Below, in pieces: positions 8,267 through 16,303 of a stretch of DNA of 23,409 bases. Position 1 is the stretch's first letter; each line of letters starts with the position of its first letter. Both the position numbers and the translations under genes were made by a program. The notes under the pieces are model-generated. The model did not search any database, had not been told where the DNA came from, and saw only the letters and a list, made by a program, of their open reading frames with translations. Origin of the DNA: a virus; the IMG/VR virus record IMGVR_UViG_3300034198_011603, positions 1 to 23,409 of that record; one strand, given 5' to 3'.

Positions 8267-9112
8267 CTACAGTCTGGCGTAAGAAACGGCCAAAGTCTGG
8301 CCACCGGTCATGCTACTAACAAGATAAGCCCGCACATAACGGTTAATCGTGCCCGGAATGATAAGGCTCTGCCCATAAGGGCCGGTAACAGTGGTCAAAT
8401 CGCTAAAAGTTGCAACGGTAGTGGCACCAACACCACCAGCAGACGTAGAATGCTCAACCCTAATGGTACAAGTTCCAGAAGAACCAACAAACTGCCCGTG
8501 CAAATTGATAATGACACCATTTAGAGTTGAAGCGCCATTATCGTGTTCATTGCCAATGAATCCGCCACTGCTGTATGTAGCCAGAGGGGCCAGGATAACC
8601 CCCCGGCTACTAAAGCCGGTTTTCTGCGTGGTTCCCTTAGTTCCTGCAAGGGATGCTTCCCACGATGCTGCGCAATTGTAATTTGCAGCAAAACTGGTCA
8701 AACCACCTACATCATTGCCCGTATCGTAATCGGCAGACGTAACAGCGCCAACAAAGCAGGTATTTCCGCCAGTATTACCTGCCCATGCGACGGTAATAGG
8801 GGCATATCCCTTCGTGGTATCGATGGTATTGGTTAGAGCCAGGATACCGGGCGAGATTGAAGTAACCCGATCACTAACAATATCGTCCGAACCAGCGCCA
8901 GTCCCTGGGGCACCATAATCCTGGACATCATAAAAGCCACTGATGCTTACCGTGGCCGTCTGGATGTTTTCCTGAAAGTCTCGATAGAGGTCACCAAAAA
9001 CAGTGCTTTCAACCAACCCAGCATCCATACGAACGCTGCAATTATTGGTAAAAGGCGTTAGGTTGTGCGAACCAACCATCACATGAGCAGAACCACCACG
9101 AATAAAAGGCAT
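8267..9112 (-). CDS. Tail-tube protein paralogue 1 with extra C-terminal domain (281 aa)
   Basis: First and longest of the three paralogues. Residues 1-155 match the others: MPFIRGG at the start, ESTVFGDLYRDFQEN, VSISGFYD, and DYDTGNDVGGLTSFAANYN. About 125 further residues form a second beta-rich domain (IINLHGQFVGSSGTCTIRVE and later RYVRAYLV) of a kind often appended to phage structural proteins, perhaps displayed on the tail surface. The start codon overlaps the upstream stop (TAATG at 9112), with GGAGGG 11 bases upstream. In other siphoviruses tail-tube proteins with an extra C-terminal domain decorate the tube. The call of a tail-tube relative is fairly sure; function of the extra domain is unknown. 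Confidence 0.73.
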   Translation of the reverse strand: MPFIRGGSAHVMVGSHNLTPFTNNCSVRMDAGLVESTVFGDLYRDFQENIQTATVSISGFYDVQDYGAPGTGAGSDDIVSDRVTSISPGILALTNTIDTTKGYAPITVAWAGNTGGNTCFVGAVTSADYDTGNDVGGLTSFAANYNCAASWEASLAGTKGTTQKTGFSSRGVILAPLATYSSGGFIGNEHDNGASTLNGVIINLHGQFVGSSGTCTIRVEHSTSAGGVGATTVATFSDLTTVTGPYGQSLIIPGTINRYVRAYLVSSMTGGQTLAVSYARL

Positions 9113-9336
9113 TAGTCAGAACCCTCCATGGCATCTGCGTTAACTACGGAAATTTCCACCATCGGCAAACTGGAATCTCTGTTAGCCATATCAAAGTACG
9201 TCATACTATCTACAATTTCGCCTGTATCGATAGCATGTTTGAAAACAGAAACAAGATCATCGGGAATAATGCCGCCAGGCCCGCAACTAAAGCCTGCAGG
9301 ATCGTGACTGGCGCCTTTAAGGGCAATGTAGATCAT
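9112..9336 (-). CDS. Small protein of the head-tail/tail module, unknown (74 aa)
   Basis: A 74-residue protein between the tail-terminator-like gene and the tail-tube genes. ATG at 9336 overlaps the preceding stop as ATGA and has GAGGG seven bases upstream, so MIYIALKGASHDP is preferred over a start two codons earlier. It is acidic (GIIPDDLVSVFKHAIDTGEIVDS, split here by no break in frame) and has no motif I can assign. Its position suggests a minor structural or assembly role. Confidence 0.55.
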   Translation of the reverse strand: MIYIALKGASHDPAGFSCGPGGIIPDDLVSVFKHAIDTGEIVDSMTYFDMANRDSSLPMVEISVVNADAMEGSD

Positions 9337-9737
9337 CCCCATACCCTCACCTGAAATTCCGCACCTAGATAATCAACTCCACTTATATTATAAACCCCGA
9401 TCCCGCTAACACGTTCAACCATCAAAGTGTTAGCGGCCCCGGCTAGTTGGCTATCTGATTCGATTACTGTCTTTACAGAATTAACCCCAGTAGACTGCAA
9501 ATACACATCAAGTGCCCGCTGCGCATTGCGGTCCAGGGCTTTGGCAACCATAAGGCGCACTGGAAAGACAGCAGAATCGTTAGATCGGTTAAGAGTGGCA
9601 TCAAACTTGATTTCAGTAGGAACCCCCACGATAGCGCAGGGTACATTGATGCTTTCGGGTATTTCCGCATAGGTTCTAAGGCCCGTAATGGTTGCAAGCC
9701 TTACCCGTAGGCCTTCCCTAATATCACCGATGATCAT
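9333..9737 (-). CDS. Tail terminator / tail completion-like protein (134 aa)
   Basis: The start overlaps the neck gene's stop by four bases (ATGA). The protein begins MIIGDIREGLRVRLATI, followed by GLRTYAEIPESINVPCAIV, and ends in YLGAEFQVRVWG. Size, alternating beta/helix pattern and location between the gp10-like neck gene and the tail-tube genes fit the tail-terminator family that caps the tail and joins it to the head. The family assignment is from pattern and order, without a decisive motif. Confidence 0.62.
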   Translation of the reverse strand: MIIGDIREGLRVRLATITGLRTYAEIPESINVPCAIVGVPTEIKFDATLNRSNDSAVFPVRLMVAKALDRNAQRALDVYLQSTGVNSVKTVIESDSQLAGAANTLMVERVSGIGVYNISGVDYLGAEFQVRVWG

Positions 9738-10276
9738 CCCGTTCTCCCGTTAATAATGCCCCTGGTTATTCTACCCAGGCCCTCTATCACATACGGCCCC
9801 AGGCGATTAAAGGCATTTCGCAGCATCCTGCGAGGCTTCAGGCCCCCTCTAGCCATAATGGCAAAAGCCGCACGCCTGGCGAGGGCTTCAGGCGTCATGG
9901 GCTGGCCATCCTTGCCCGTTCCTCTAAGCTTACGGGTAGCCCACGCAACCAGGGCTTCAGGGGCTACCCTATGGGGCTTGCGTGGCCAATTTGGGTGGTC
10001 ATGCTGGGTTCCCGTACCATATTCCATGTACGGGGCATAGGACACGTTAGAACCGATTACAGCACTATAGAGCCCGGGTTCTTCCGTGTAATTGCTAACG
10101 ATGCTGGCCCTAAGGGTACCGTTATCCACTGGGGTTGCTGCTCTGGCTTCACCTGCAATCGTTTCACCAGAAGCACGAATGAATTTACCCAGCGTGTTGC
10201 TTAATGGAGCCCGGAAATCCATCCGATCTACCATTTTGCGCAACCCCTGTATCTTCAGGGTAAAACGATCGTTCAT
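9734..10276 (-). CDS. HK97 gp10-type neck / head-closure-associated protein (180 aa)
   Basis: TPVDNGTLRASIVSN at about residues 48-62 followed by AVIGSNVSYAPYMEYGTG is the hallmark of the HK97 gp10-like family of head-tail connection proteins. The C-terminus is strongly basic (RKPHRV, LKPRRMLRNAFNR, ITRGIINGRTG). It starts at an ATGA overlap with the connector gene and ends in another with the terminator gene, so the three are likely translationally coupled. It should act at the head-tail interface. Confidence 0.82.
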   Translation of the reverse strand: MNDRFTLKIQGLRKMVDRMDFRAPLSNTLGKFIRASGETIAGEARAATPVDNGTLRASIVSNYTEEPGLYSAVIGSNVSYAPYMEYGTGTQHDHPNWPRKPHRVAPEALVAWATRKLRGTGKDGQPMTPEALARRAAFAIMARGGLKPRRMLRNAFNRLGPYVIEGLGRITRGIINGRTG

Positions 10277-10878
10277 ACCAGGTCCGTTATAGCAATTCTG
10301 CGATAGCCACTAAGCAAAACGCTAACATCTGGGTCTACCCCACGAATAGCGATCGCCTGGCCCACATCACCGCCACCAGTAACACCAAATGGCGCATCCT
10401 TACGTTTGAAGTAACGTGATGCGAGCAACAAACAGGCTTCATTTACAGGATCTGGAATAGCAGGCCAGCCCCAGGTGCCTGCTATCTTCAACATGTCCTT
10501 GCCAAGGTCGAATGATTCGCTGGCAAGCGGCTTGATACGCAACTCGCAATAGGGAAGCCCATATTGCGGGCTAGACAATGGCCCTAGTTCATACTGGCTT
10601 GCAGTAATAACAGTGGACCAGGTTCTATCCAGGTTCCTATCAGTGGCAACGGAAGAAATGCTAATACAGTCATCAATGATGGCCAGGACGCTAGAAACCA
10701 CATAAAAGTAACGAGTTTGCACGGCTTGATAGAAATACCGATTACACCAGCGGTCAATTGCCCTGGATGCACTCTCGATTACGGCTTCAAGCATCGAATC
10801 GTCTACTGTATCACTAGGTGCGATAGTTAGACGTGCTTTGAGCTCTGCTAGCGTGGCATACCCATTAGTTATCGCCAT
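10273..10878 (-). CDS. Head-tail connector, HK97 gp6-like (201 aa)
   Basis: ATG at 10878 gives MAITNGYATLAELKARL, the usual opening of gp6-like connectors; AGGA lies eight bases upstream. A TTG seven codons earlier is a less likely start. The N-terminal half is helical (DDSMLEAVIESASRAIDRWCNRYF), followed by a mid-region KIAGTWGWPAIPDPVNEACLLLASRYFKR, a very common signature in this family. In HK97-like phages these form a ring below the portal. It overlaps the upstream small gene by 14 bases. Confidence 0.8.
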   Translation of the reverse strand: MAITNGYATLAELKARLTIAPSDTVDDSMLEAVIESASRAIDRWCNRYFYQAVQTRYFYVVSSVLAIIDDCISISSVATDRNLDRTWSTVITASQYELGPLSSPQYGLPYCELRIKPLASESFDLGKDMLKIAGTWGWPAIPDPVNEACLLLASRYFKRKDAPFGVTGGGDVGQAIAIRGVDPDVSVLLSGYRRIAITDLV

Positions 10879-11095
10879 TGCTCGAGTCCTTACGGGCAAG
10901 CTTTACTTTGCGAATGCTTTTGTCCATAGGTACGATTTCAACAGGCCTAATTTCATCCTGTTTGGCTGGCTGGATAACTTCAAAGCTATCCGGGCTTTCA
11001 TTCATTACCTGAAGTGCAATCTTGCCGCTAACGATGTCGCCAGGGAAGAATACACCAGAGCTAGAGCTAAAGCGCCTGATACACAACAGATCCAT
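10865..11095 (-). CDS. Small protein of the head module, unknown (76 aa)
   Basis: ATG at 11095 with GGGGGA about four bases upstream gives MDLLCIRRFSSSSGVFFPGD; an in-frame TTG at 11116 would fall inside the adjacent hairpin and is less likely. The first half suggests a small beta domain (FFPGDIVSGKIALQVM), the second is Lys-rich. It lies between decoration protein and connector; small proteins here are often minor head components. No family recognised. Confidence 0.55.
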   Translation of the reverse strand: MDLLCIRRFSSSSGVFFPGDIVSGKIALQVMNESPDSFEVIQPAKQDEIRPVEIVPMDKSIRKVKLARKDSSNGDN

Positions 11096-11116
11096 AAGTC
11101 CCCCTGGATAAGGCAA

Positions 11117-11147
11117 GTGGCTGGATGGCTATTAACCACCCAGCCAC
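11117..11147 (-). other. Strong hairpin between decoration and connector genes
   Basis: GTGGCTGG and CCAGCCAC form eight pairs, extended inward by three more and, in minus-strand RNA only, by a G.U pair; plus-strand RNA would have an A/C mismatch there. The result is a 12-pair stem with a seven-base loop in the 68-bp gap after the decoration gene. No T-run follows. It may act as a partial terminator, an RNase site or a 3' stabiliser letting capsid and decoration messages outnumber those downstream. Confidence 0.55.
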
Positions 11148-11163
11148 CTACCGGCGATGCTAT

Positions 11164-11589
11164 TTAGATGCCCGCTGCTTCGATTAGGACATAAACGACA
11201 ACCAGCAGGTCACTGCTAGTACCATTCCATCCCGCATTAGAGGTAATTTCAACCCCCAGCTTATCGCCTTCGGCAAGCGCGATAGAATCCCTGCCAAATA
11301 CTGCACGGGCAGCAGTAGCCGTGGTGATCGTCTGCGTGGAAGCGGATTGTTCCGTTCCACCAATAGTAACTCCCACGGTAAGCTGTCCTGCGCTAGCAGC
11401 AGCAGACAAATCCACCGACATACCCACAACACTGCCCGCAAAAGGCATAGAAATGCCCTGTACGGCCAAAGTCTGGTTACCGGCCTCGATAGCGTATAAC
11501 TGAACATCAGTTTGGCTATTAGCGACGCTATGTTGGCAGAAGATAAACGGAACAATCTGCCCCTTGGATGCAATTGCTTCAACTTGCAT
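11164..11589 (-). CDS. Probable capsid decoration protein (141 aa)
   Basis: A small, Ala/Thr/Val-rich beta protein encoded 11 bases after the major capsid gene, the usual place for a cement or decoration protein. Features are MPFAGSVVGMSVDLS, TVGVTIGGTEQS and a terminal SSDLLVVVYVLIE strand. The ATG at 11589 has AAGGTG about eight bases upstream. In HK97-fold phages such proteins bind the mature shell to stabilise it. The assignment comes from position, size and composition; no catalytic or family-specific motif is visible. Confidence 0.6.
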   Translation of the reverse strand: MQVEAIASKGQIVPFIFCQHSVANSQTDVQLYAIEAGNQTLAVQGISMPFAGSVVGMSVDLSAAASAGQLTVGVTIGGTEQSASTQTITTATAARAVFGRDSIALAEGDKLGVEITSNAGWNGTSSDLLVVVYVLIEAAGI

Positions 11590-11600
11590 TAGTTTGCACC

Positions 11601-12941
11601 TTACAGGCTGATGTTATACAGGACAGCCGCGCCTTCGATGCCAGAAGCCGCACCAGAGGGGCTATAACGGCCCAGACCCAGGCGGAACGAAGCAACCAGG
11701 CGAGACTGCTGCATACCGGGCATACGCTCAAGTTCAATAGCCACCTGGCGCTTCAGACCGACCTTAAACGCATTGCGATTGAAGGCGATAAGCTGCCCCT
11801 TGGTGTTATTGGCCGAAGTGGTCGAAATCTTACCGTCTGCTTCGGTAAGACCCATCGCCATCGTGGAAATAACGGGATGTCCAAGGATATTTCCGACCTG
11901 GCCGGTAAGAACACCAGCCTGCGGGCCGAATTTATCCACGGTAACCACCTGATCCAACTGAACCAGCTTATCCGCCGTCTGGGGATCGCAAACGAAGATA
12001 AGATCGCTGGAACGAACCGGATGGCCCCAATCAATGAGGTTAGAACGGTCCATCATCAGGCCCTTAAGGGCAGCAATGGAGCTAAGTTCCAGGGCACCAC
12101 CTTCGTCAAGCCTATTAGCCGTGTTATCCACCAGGCCAACCTTACGCAGGCCATCGAAAGCCAGGTAATACTTGGTATCGGCGGGATCGGCATCATCCAG
12201 GTTAATGTTGCCGGTAGCCGCATTAGTGGTATCACCATTCAGGACAACAGCATCGCTATAGAAAGCCAGGCTTGCAGCGATCTGCGCACGAATGAACGGA
12301 AGGAACGGGATGATGGCATCCTCTTCCAGTTCATAGGTCCAAATCTGATTAATAAGCATCTTCTTAGCCGAAACCAGAACACGATTCGAACCAACACGGC
12401 CCGTACCGCTAAGGAACGAGTTTTCCGTGGTGTTCTCACCCAGGAACTGGGGTTCGGGAAGATCTGCGACAACAGGCAGATAAGCACTGGTCAAGTTCAT
12501 TTCGAACGTATCGAGCAGGCTAAAGACGCGCGAATCCTGGCGAGCAGCGTCCCAAAGCTCATTAACGTACTGAACACCAACCAGTTCCTGGCCATAACCC
12601 GCTGCGCCTTCGTTCTGCGTGGCCTTACGGTAGGGAATCGCATCATTCTTGGTGTTATTGATGTAATTCCGCGAAACGTGGTTAAAGGCGTTCTCAAGCT
12701 CTTCGCTAGGGCCATTCTTGAGTCCCTTAGCGATACCATGCAGAATCTGCACGTCTGCGCTGGTAAGACCGGCAAACTTGCTGTTAGCAGTATTAGCGTC
12801 GCCATTAAAACGGATCTTACGGGCCATTTCAGGGCTGGCCTTCAGTTCCTTTTCGATGTTTTCCAGGCGGCTATTCACATCACCAGGAATCTGGTTAACT
12901 TTCGCTGCAAGTTCACCCAGCAGCTTATCCACTTCAGACAT
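11601..12941 (-). CDS. Major capsid protein, HK97 fold (446 aa)
   Basis: Encoded straight after the prohead protease, with GGAGGG six bases before the ATG. Residues 1-110 form a charged helical region (VNSRLENIEKELKASPEMARK) like the scaffolding delta domain that the protease removes. The rest matches the HK97 shell protein layout: VNELWDAARQDSRV, then AKKMLINQIWTYELEEDA, an FYSDAVVLNGD segment, and a C-terminal AFNRNAFKVGLKRQVAIELER. It builds the icosahedral head. The length fits a full precursor with delta domain. The exact cleavage site cannot be read from the sequence. A long open frame on the opposite strand here is a shadow. Confidence 0.92.
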   Translation of the reverse strand: MSEVDKLLGELAAKVNQIPGDVNSRLENIEKELKASPEMARKIRFNGDANTANSKFAGLTSADVQILHGIAKGLKNGPSEELENAFNHVSRNYINNTKNDAIPYRKATQNEGAAGYGQELVGVQYVNELWDAARQDSRVFSLLDTFEMNLTSAYLPVVADLPEPQFLGENTTENSFLSGTGRVGSNRVLVSAKKMLINQIWTYELEEDAIIPFLPFIRAQIAASLAFYSDAVVLNGDTTNAATGNINLDDADPADTKYYLAFDGLRKVGLVDNTANRLDEGGALELSSIAALKGLMMDRSNLIDWGHPVRSSDLIFVCDPQTADKLVQLDQVVTVDKFGPQAGVLTGQVGNILGHPVISTMAMGLTEADGKISTTSANNTKGQLIAFNRNAFKVGLKRQVAIELERMPGMQQSRLVASFRLGLGRYSPSGAASGIEGAAVLYNISL

Positions 12942-12952
12942 TATCCCTCCAA

Positions 12953-13984
12953 TTAGAAGTTGAATGAAGCAAGAAGCTGCTTCAGAGAATCACTAAGACG
13001 CTTGGCAGAATCCTCTGCCTCTTCTTCCATCGGCATTTCTGCTTCCGGCTCTTCTGCCTCAGGTTCTGCCTCATCATAATACGCAATGATGGCTTCTGCC
13101 TGTGCAACTGCTTCAACCAGCATATCCCGTAGACCACGGATCAGTTCAAGATCCTTCTTTACGGGCTTTTCCATTTCATCCTGGGTCATATGTTCCCCCT
13201 TAATGCGGATTGCCTCTGGATTGGCAGGGATTGCCACTAGACTAACTTCAAGAAGTTCTTGTTGAAGGTGGCGCATCACTCCATTATTGGGCTTCCGTTT
13301 CAGGGAACGAAAACCAACGCTTACAGTGCGGATCATGCCATCTTCGACCAATTGCTTGGCAAGTTGGCCTTTTGCAGTCTTAGCAAACTCGATTTCGATG
13401 GCCCATCCATTGCCTACCCGCTTAGGGGCACCAATTCCACGTCCGATAACGTCATCAATTGAATTATACTTATGCGAATCGAGGATTACGGGATTTTTCA
13501 TCCAATTACTGAAATCCCATCCATCCTGATCTACAATCTCGCCCTGGCGGTCAATAGCATCGGTGCTAATCAGGAATTCAGGGCCTTTGATGGCGCAATC
13601 TACAAATCCTTTGGATTCCTGGGATTCAATGGCCTTCTGGATGGTTTCACGCATATGATCAATTCCACGGGACCCGATTGCAAGCCACTTAATTTGGGCA
13701 ACGACTCCCGGAAGTTGGAAATCATCCAGATGACGCGCAATCCATGCTTCTCGCAAACGAATTGCTTGCTCTTCTTCGTTACTCTCTGGATTACGTTTTG
13801 CTTCAGCCATTGGAGCCAATAGGGCAAACTGTTCATTGCCACGAATATTGCCCCCTTCGTCCCAGATTGCGGGATAGTCATCCCGCAACCGGATTGCTTC
13901 GTCTACAGGGAACACTGGCCACTGGCTATTATCAAGCGAAACGGATTTATCATCACCAGGGCCTGGAAAATCAGTAATCGGCAT
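12953..13984 (-). CDS. Prohead protease, HK97/U35 type, with N-terminal extension (343 aa)
   Basis: ATG at 13984 overlaps the preceding stop as TAATG; an upstream GTG is less likely. The catalytic core spans residues 125-260: His171 in ILDSHKY, Ser222 in RTVSVGF and an acidic residue at about 246 in LLEVSLVAIPANPEA fit the herpes-protease-like His/Ser/acid triad of the HK97 family. It cleaves capsid delta domains during maturation. Two extra parts are unusual: about 115 N-terminal residues (WPVFPVDEAIRLRDDYPAIW, then GGNIRGN) unlike any standard prohead protease part I know, and an acidic Glu/Pro-rich C-terminal tail of 50 residues that may act as scaffold. Protease assignment is firm; roles of both extensions are inferred. 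Confidence 0.88.
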   Translation of the reverse strand: MPITDFPGPGDDKSVSLDNSQWPVFPVDEAIRLRDDYPAIWDEGGNIRGNEQFALLAPMAEAKRNPESNEEEQAIRLREAWIARHLDDFQLPGVVAQIKWLAIGSRGIDHMRETIQKAIESQESKGFVDCAIKGPEFLISTDAIDRQGEIVDQDGWDFSNWMKNPVILDSHKYNSIDDVIGRGIGAPKRVGNGWAIEIEFAKTAKGQLAKQLVEDGMIRTVSVGFRSLKRKPNNGVMRHLQQELLEVSLVAIPANPEAIRIKGEHMTQDEMEKPVKKDLELIRGLRDMLVEAVAQAEAIIAYYDEAEPEAEEPEAEMPMEEEAEDSAKRLSDSLKQLLASFNF

Positions 13985-14160
13985 TAGTGGTCTGCCCCAT
14001 ATTCGTGCATCTTGCACTTGTGATATATCGGTGGCCCAAACTTACGAATAACTAGATATCCTTCAGTAACCATACTAAAACGAGCAAAAGGATCATCTGC
14101 ACAATCAGAAATGGCAGCGTTTCTAGCATCCTGCTGGCTTTCGTGCATAACAATCTTCAT
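13984..14160 (-). CDS. Small protein between portal and protease, unknown (58 aa)
   Basis: The start is uncertain. ATG at 14160 (MKIVMHESQQDARNAA) has GGGTGG four bases upstream, the best ribosome site. ATG at 14196 or GTG at 14208 would lengthen it to 70 or 74 residues, but that extra stretch overlaps a candidate promoter. The body is a compact alpha/beta unit ending in FGPPIYHKCKMHEYGADH. Its stop overlaps the protease start, so the two are coupled. No function can be assigned. Confidence 0.5.
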   Translation of the reverse strand: MKIVMHESQQDARNAAISDCADDPFARFSMVTEGYLVIRKFGPPIYHKCKMHEYGADH

Positions 14161-14194
14161 TTTGCCACCCGATAGGCAGACAGTACCTATATGC

Positions 14195-14224
14195 ATCTTA
14201 CCCAGCACGATTCCAGGCGTTCAA
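14195..14224 (-). promoter_or_regulatory. Candidate promoter for the protease-capsid module
   Basis: TTGAAC (14219-14224), 18 bases, then TAAGAT (14195-14200) on the minus strand, starting one base from the portal stop. The -35 region ATTGAACGCCTGGAAT matches that of the 1290-1318 promoter in 15 of 16 bases. The -10 is only a 4/6 match. Confidence 0.35.
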
Positions 14225-16276
14225 TTACCCAGGTATGAAGTCTACACTGCATCGGCAGTTAATATCCTCTGCCGCAACCCCACTTTGCCCCGGCCCCATA
14301 GTAGGAACCCCTCCAACTTCAAAGTTATCCGAAAGATCTACCATCTGGCCATGGGCTTCCCGATGTGATTCCCTGGTTCTCTGGTCTAGCGCAGCAAGCC
14401 ATACTTTCTGGCCCTCTAGCCCGCTTTGGTCCCATCCTTCTTGCAGCCCGCCATTATAGGCCCCGATAACCTCTGTCCTGGCCACCATTTCGGCCCTCGC
14501 AGGCGAAACAACTGGGGATTGTTGAACAACCCGGATTAGTTCGTCTGTTCCTGCCCCTGCTGCCATGGCTCTGACCAGTTGCCCCTTCAATTCGGACCAC
14601 TGATCTTCCGGGATCATTTCTGCGAAACGCTGTTCCCTGTCATTCAAGAAAGCCATTGCATTAGGGGCTTCTTCGTCAAAGCTAATACCCAGGCGCAGGG
14701 CCTTAAGGGCTCTATTGGCCCCTGCCTTAACGATGTCTTTCGCCATCTGGGGGATCTTGTTGTCTTTGAACGCATTAACGAACACGTTAATGGCTTCCCT
14801 ATCGCTATTCAGGCCACCGAACAAATTGGACAGCAAACCCTTAGTTTCTGCTGGCTCCTGTAGCTTAGCGGTCAATTCTTCTACGATTTGAGCCTGCGCC
14901 TGGCGCCAGGCCCGTCTAAAGGCGGATTCATAAGGCATAATCAGTCTATCCCTGGTTCGAATAGCCAACTTATGCGCTTCTGATCCGTAATCGGGTACTT
15001 TAGCTACATAGTCTTTTTTTTTTGGAATTCCGAACCCGGCTTGCACGTCTTCCGTTGCAGGCGGGATATAACCCATCATTGGTTCGTTACCCCACGCATA
15101 TTCCCCTTCAGCGGGCAGCAATTCGGGCTTATATTCCGAAAGAACCTTATTCAGGGGCACACCCATCATGATAAGGGCCTGCATTTGAGCAACGATTTCA
15201 GATTGGTCTTCTTGCAGGCTAGGGACGCGACTGAAGTCAAAGCTTAGCTCCAGGTCGTCACCATAGACCGAAAGAAGTTGCTCTGTAAGTTCGGCTGCAA
15301 TCCTGCGGGATTCCGGGATGATGCAATCGGTATACAGGGCCTTATCTGCCTGTTCCACGTTGCTGTAAGTGGCTTGGCTAAAATCCATTAGCTTGGTAGG
15401 TGGCACTTTGAATACACGCGCAATGTCCAACGTCGTCCATTGCATCAATTCGATAAATTGCGCATCAGCAGGGCTAAGGGCAGGCGTCTGGATGTCCATT
15501 GGGTGGCTAAAGACTGCAAGTTTGTGCGCCTTATCGGCCCCACGCATACGCAGGTTCAATTGCTCTTCAATTAGCTGTCTTTGGTCCCTGGTAAGGGTAA
15601 TACCCGAATCTTTCGGTGAAACGATGCCACCAGGATTCAAACCATTCTTGAATATGGCCTGATTGGATACCATTGCATCCAATCCGCTTTCAATACTTAC
15701 CCGTGCTGCCTCTAGTGGGCTAAGACATCTAAATTCGTTCTTTGGGTCCATAACCCCACGAATCCAGACGACATCTGCTTTATCCAGGTTCAACTGTTGG
15801 CCAGCAGCAGGGCTATAACGAAAGCCCCTGATGTATTCCGTGGAATGCGTGACCACTTCCATCAAATCGGCTCTAGCAAACCAAATTTCCTGGGGGATAC
15901 CACGGGAATCCCGCTCCAACACCAGAAACGCCTGGCCATAAACGCACATCGACATTTCGATGCTCTGCATCAGGCGCTGGAAGGTCCAAAACGGATTTAC
16001 GAATCGCAGCAGGTCCAGGGCTGGATGCTGCGTAACCTCTTCGTGGCCTTCTGCTGTATTGCGAATCAACTTGATAGGAACGCTGCTAATGGTAGTAGAA
16101 CGCAAGTCAATTGCGCTATAAACAGCCGTGCTTAGTGCAACCAGTTCATTAGCGGGCTTGCGATTAGGCTCCATGCTGCGAAATGCTGCCGAAAACGCAT
16201 CATCAAACCCAGCATGCTGGGTTCCACCCAATCGCCAGGCCTTAAATGCAGCGGATACCCTATCGGTGAATTTCAT
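14225..16276 (-). CDS. Portal protein fused to a MuF-type minor head domain (683 aa)
   Basis: Residues 1 to about 415 are an HK97-family portal. Signs are FVNPFWTFQRLMQSIEM, the segment IRGVMDPKNEFRCLSPLEAA, FKNGLNPGGIVS and VPPTKLMDFSQATYSNVEQA. Portals form the 12-subunit DNA gate that binds the terminase. Residues from about 430 to 683 are a MuF/SPP1 gp7-like minor head domain: ARTEVIGAYNGG, then RTRESHREAHGQ, with Cys674-Arg-Cys676 near the end in the classic NCRC pattern. The two functions are usually on separate genes. The join is marked by ten A residues (15014-15023) coding Pro-Lys-Lys-Lys-Asp at 418-422; a shift in either direction gives a stop within five codons. ATG at 16276 with GGAGGG three bases upstream. 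Either a true fusion, a slippage-controlled pair, or two genes joined by a homopolymer-length error. Confidence 0.88.
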   Translation of the reverse strand: MKFTDRVSAAFKAWRLGGTQHAGFDDAFSAAFRSMEPNRKPANELVALSTAVYSAIDLRSTTISSVPIKLIRNTAEGHEEVTQHPALDLLRFVNPFWTFQRLMQSIEMSMCVYGQAFLVLERDSRGIPQEIWFARADLMEVVTHSTEYIRGFRYSPAAGQQLNLDKADVVWIRGVMDPKNEFRCLSPLEAARVSIESGLDAMVSNQAIFKNGLNPGGIVSPKDSGITLTRDQRQLIEEQLNLRMRGADKAHKLAVFSHPMDIQTPALSPADAQFIELMQWTTLDIARVFKVPPTKLMDFSQATYSNVEQADKALYTDCIIPESRRIAAELTEQLLSVYGDDLELSFDFSRVPSLQEDQSEIVAQMQALIMMGVPLNKVLSEYKPELLPAEGEYAWGNEPMMGYIPPATEDVQAGFGIPKKKDYVAKVPDYGSEAHKLAIRTRDRLIMPYESAFRRAWRQAQAQIVEELTAKLQEPAETKGLLSNLFGGLNSDREAINVFVNAFKDNKIPQMAKDIVKAGANRALKALRLGISFDEEAPNAMAFLNDREQRFAEMIPEDQWSELKGQLVRAMAAGAGTDELIRVVQQSPVVSPARAEMVARTEVIGAYNGGLQEGWDQSGLEGQKVWLAALDQRTRESHREAHGQMVDLSDNFEVGGVPTMGPGQSGVAAEDINCRCSVDFIPG
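15014..15023 (-). promoter_or_regulatory. A10 tract at the portal/MuF boundary, possible slippage site
   Basis: Ten consecutive A on the coding strand, read CCA AAA AAA AAA GAC. With 11 A the frame ends after Arg-Leu-Cys-Ser; with nine A it ends after Thr-Met. Runs of nine or more A are known to cause RNA polymerase slippage, and A AAA AAA also permits -1 ribosomal shifting. A shift would release a portal of 423-425 residues, a normal stand-alone size. Confidence 0.5.
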
Positions 16277-16303
16277 TGGCCCTCCATTGCGTGGATAATG
16301 GCA

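Noticed and set aside
9379-9410. TATAAT downstream of TTGAAC on the minus strand as a promoter
   Set aside because: Spacing is 20 bases, too long, and both lie inside the tail-terminator coding region (Val-Tyr-Asn-Ile).
11568-12956. A 462-codon open frame on the plus strand
   Set aside because: It lies exactly opposite the major capsid gene, has no ribosome site and no recognisable protein features; it arises from the codon bias of the true gene.
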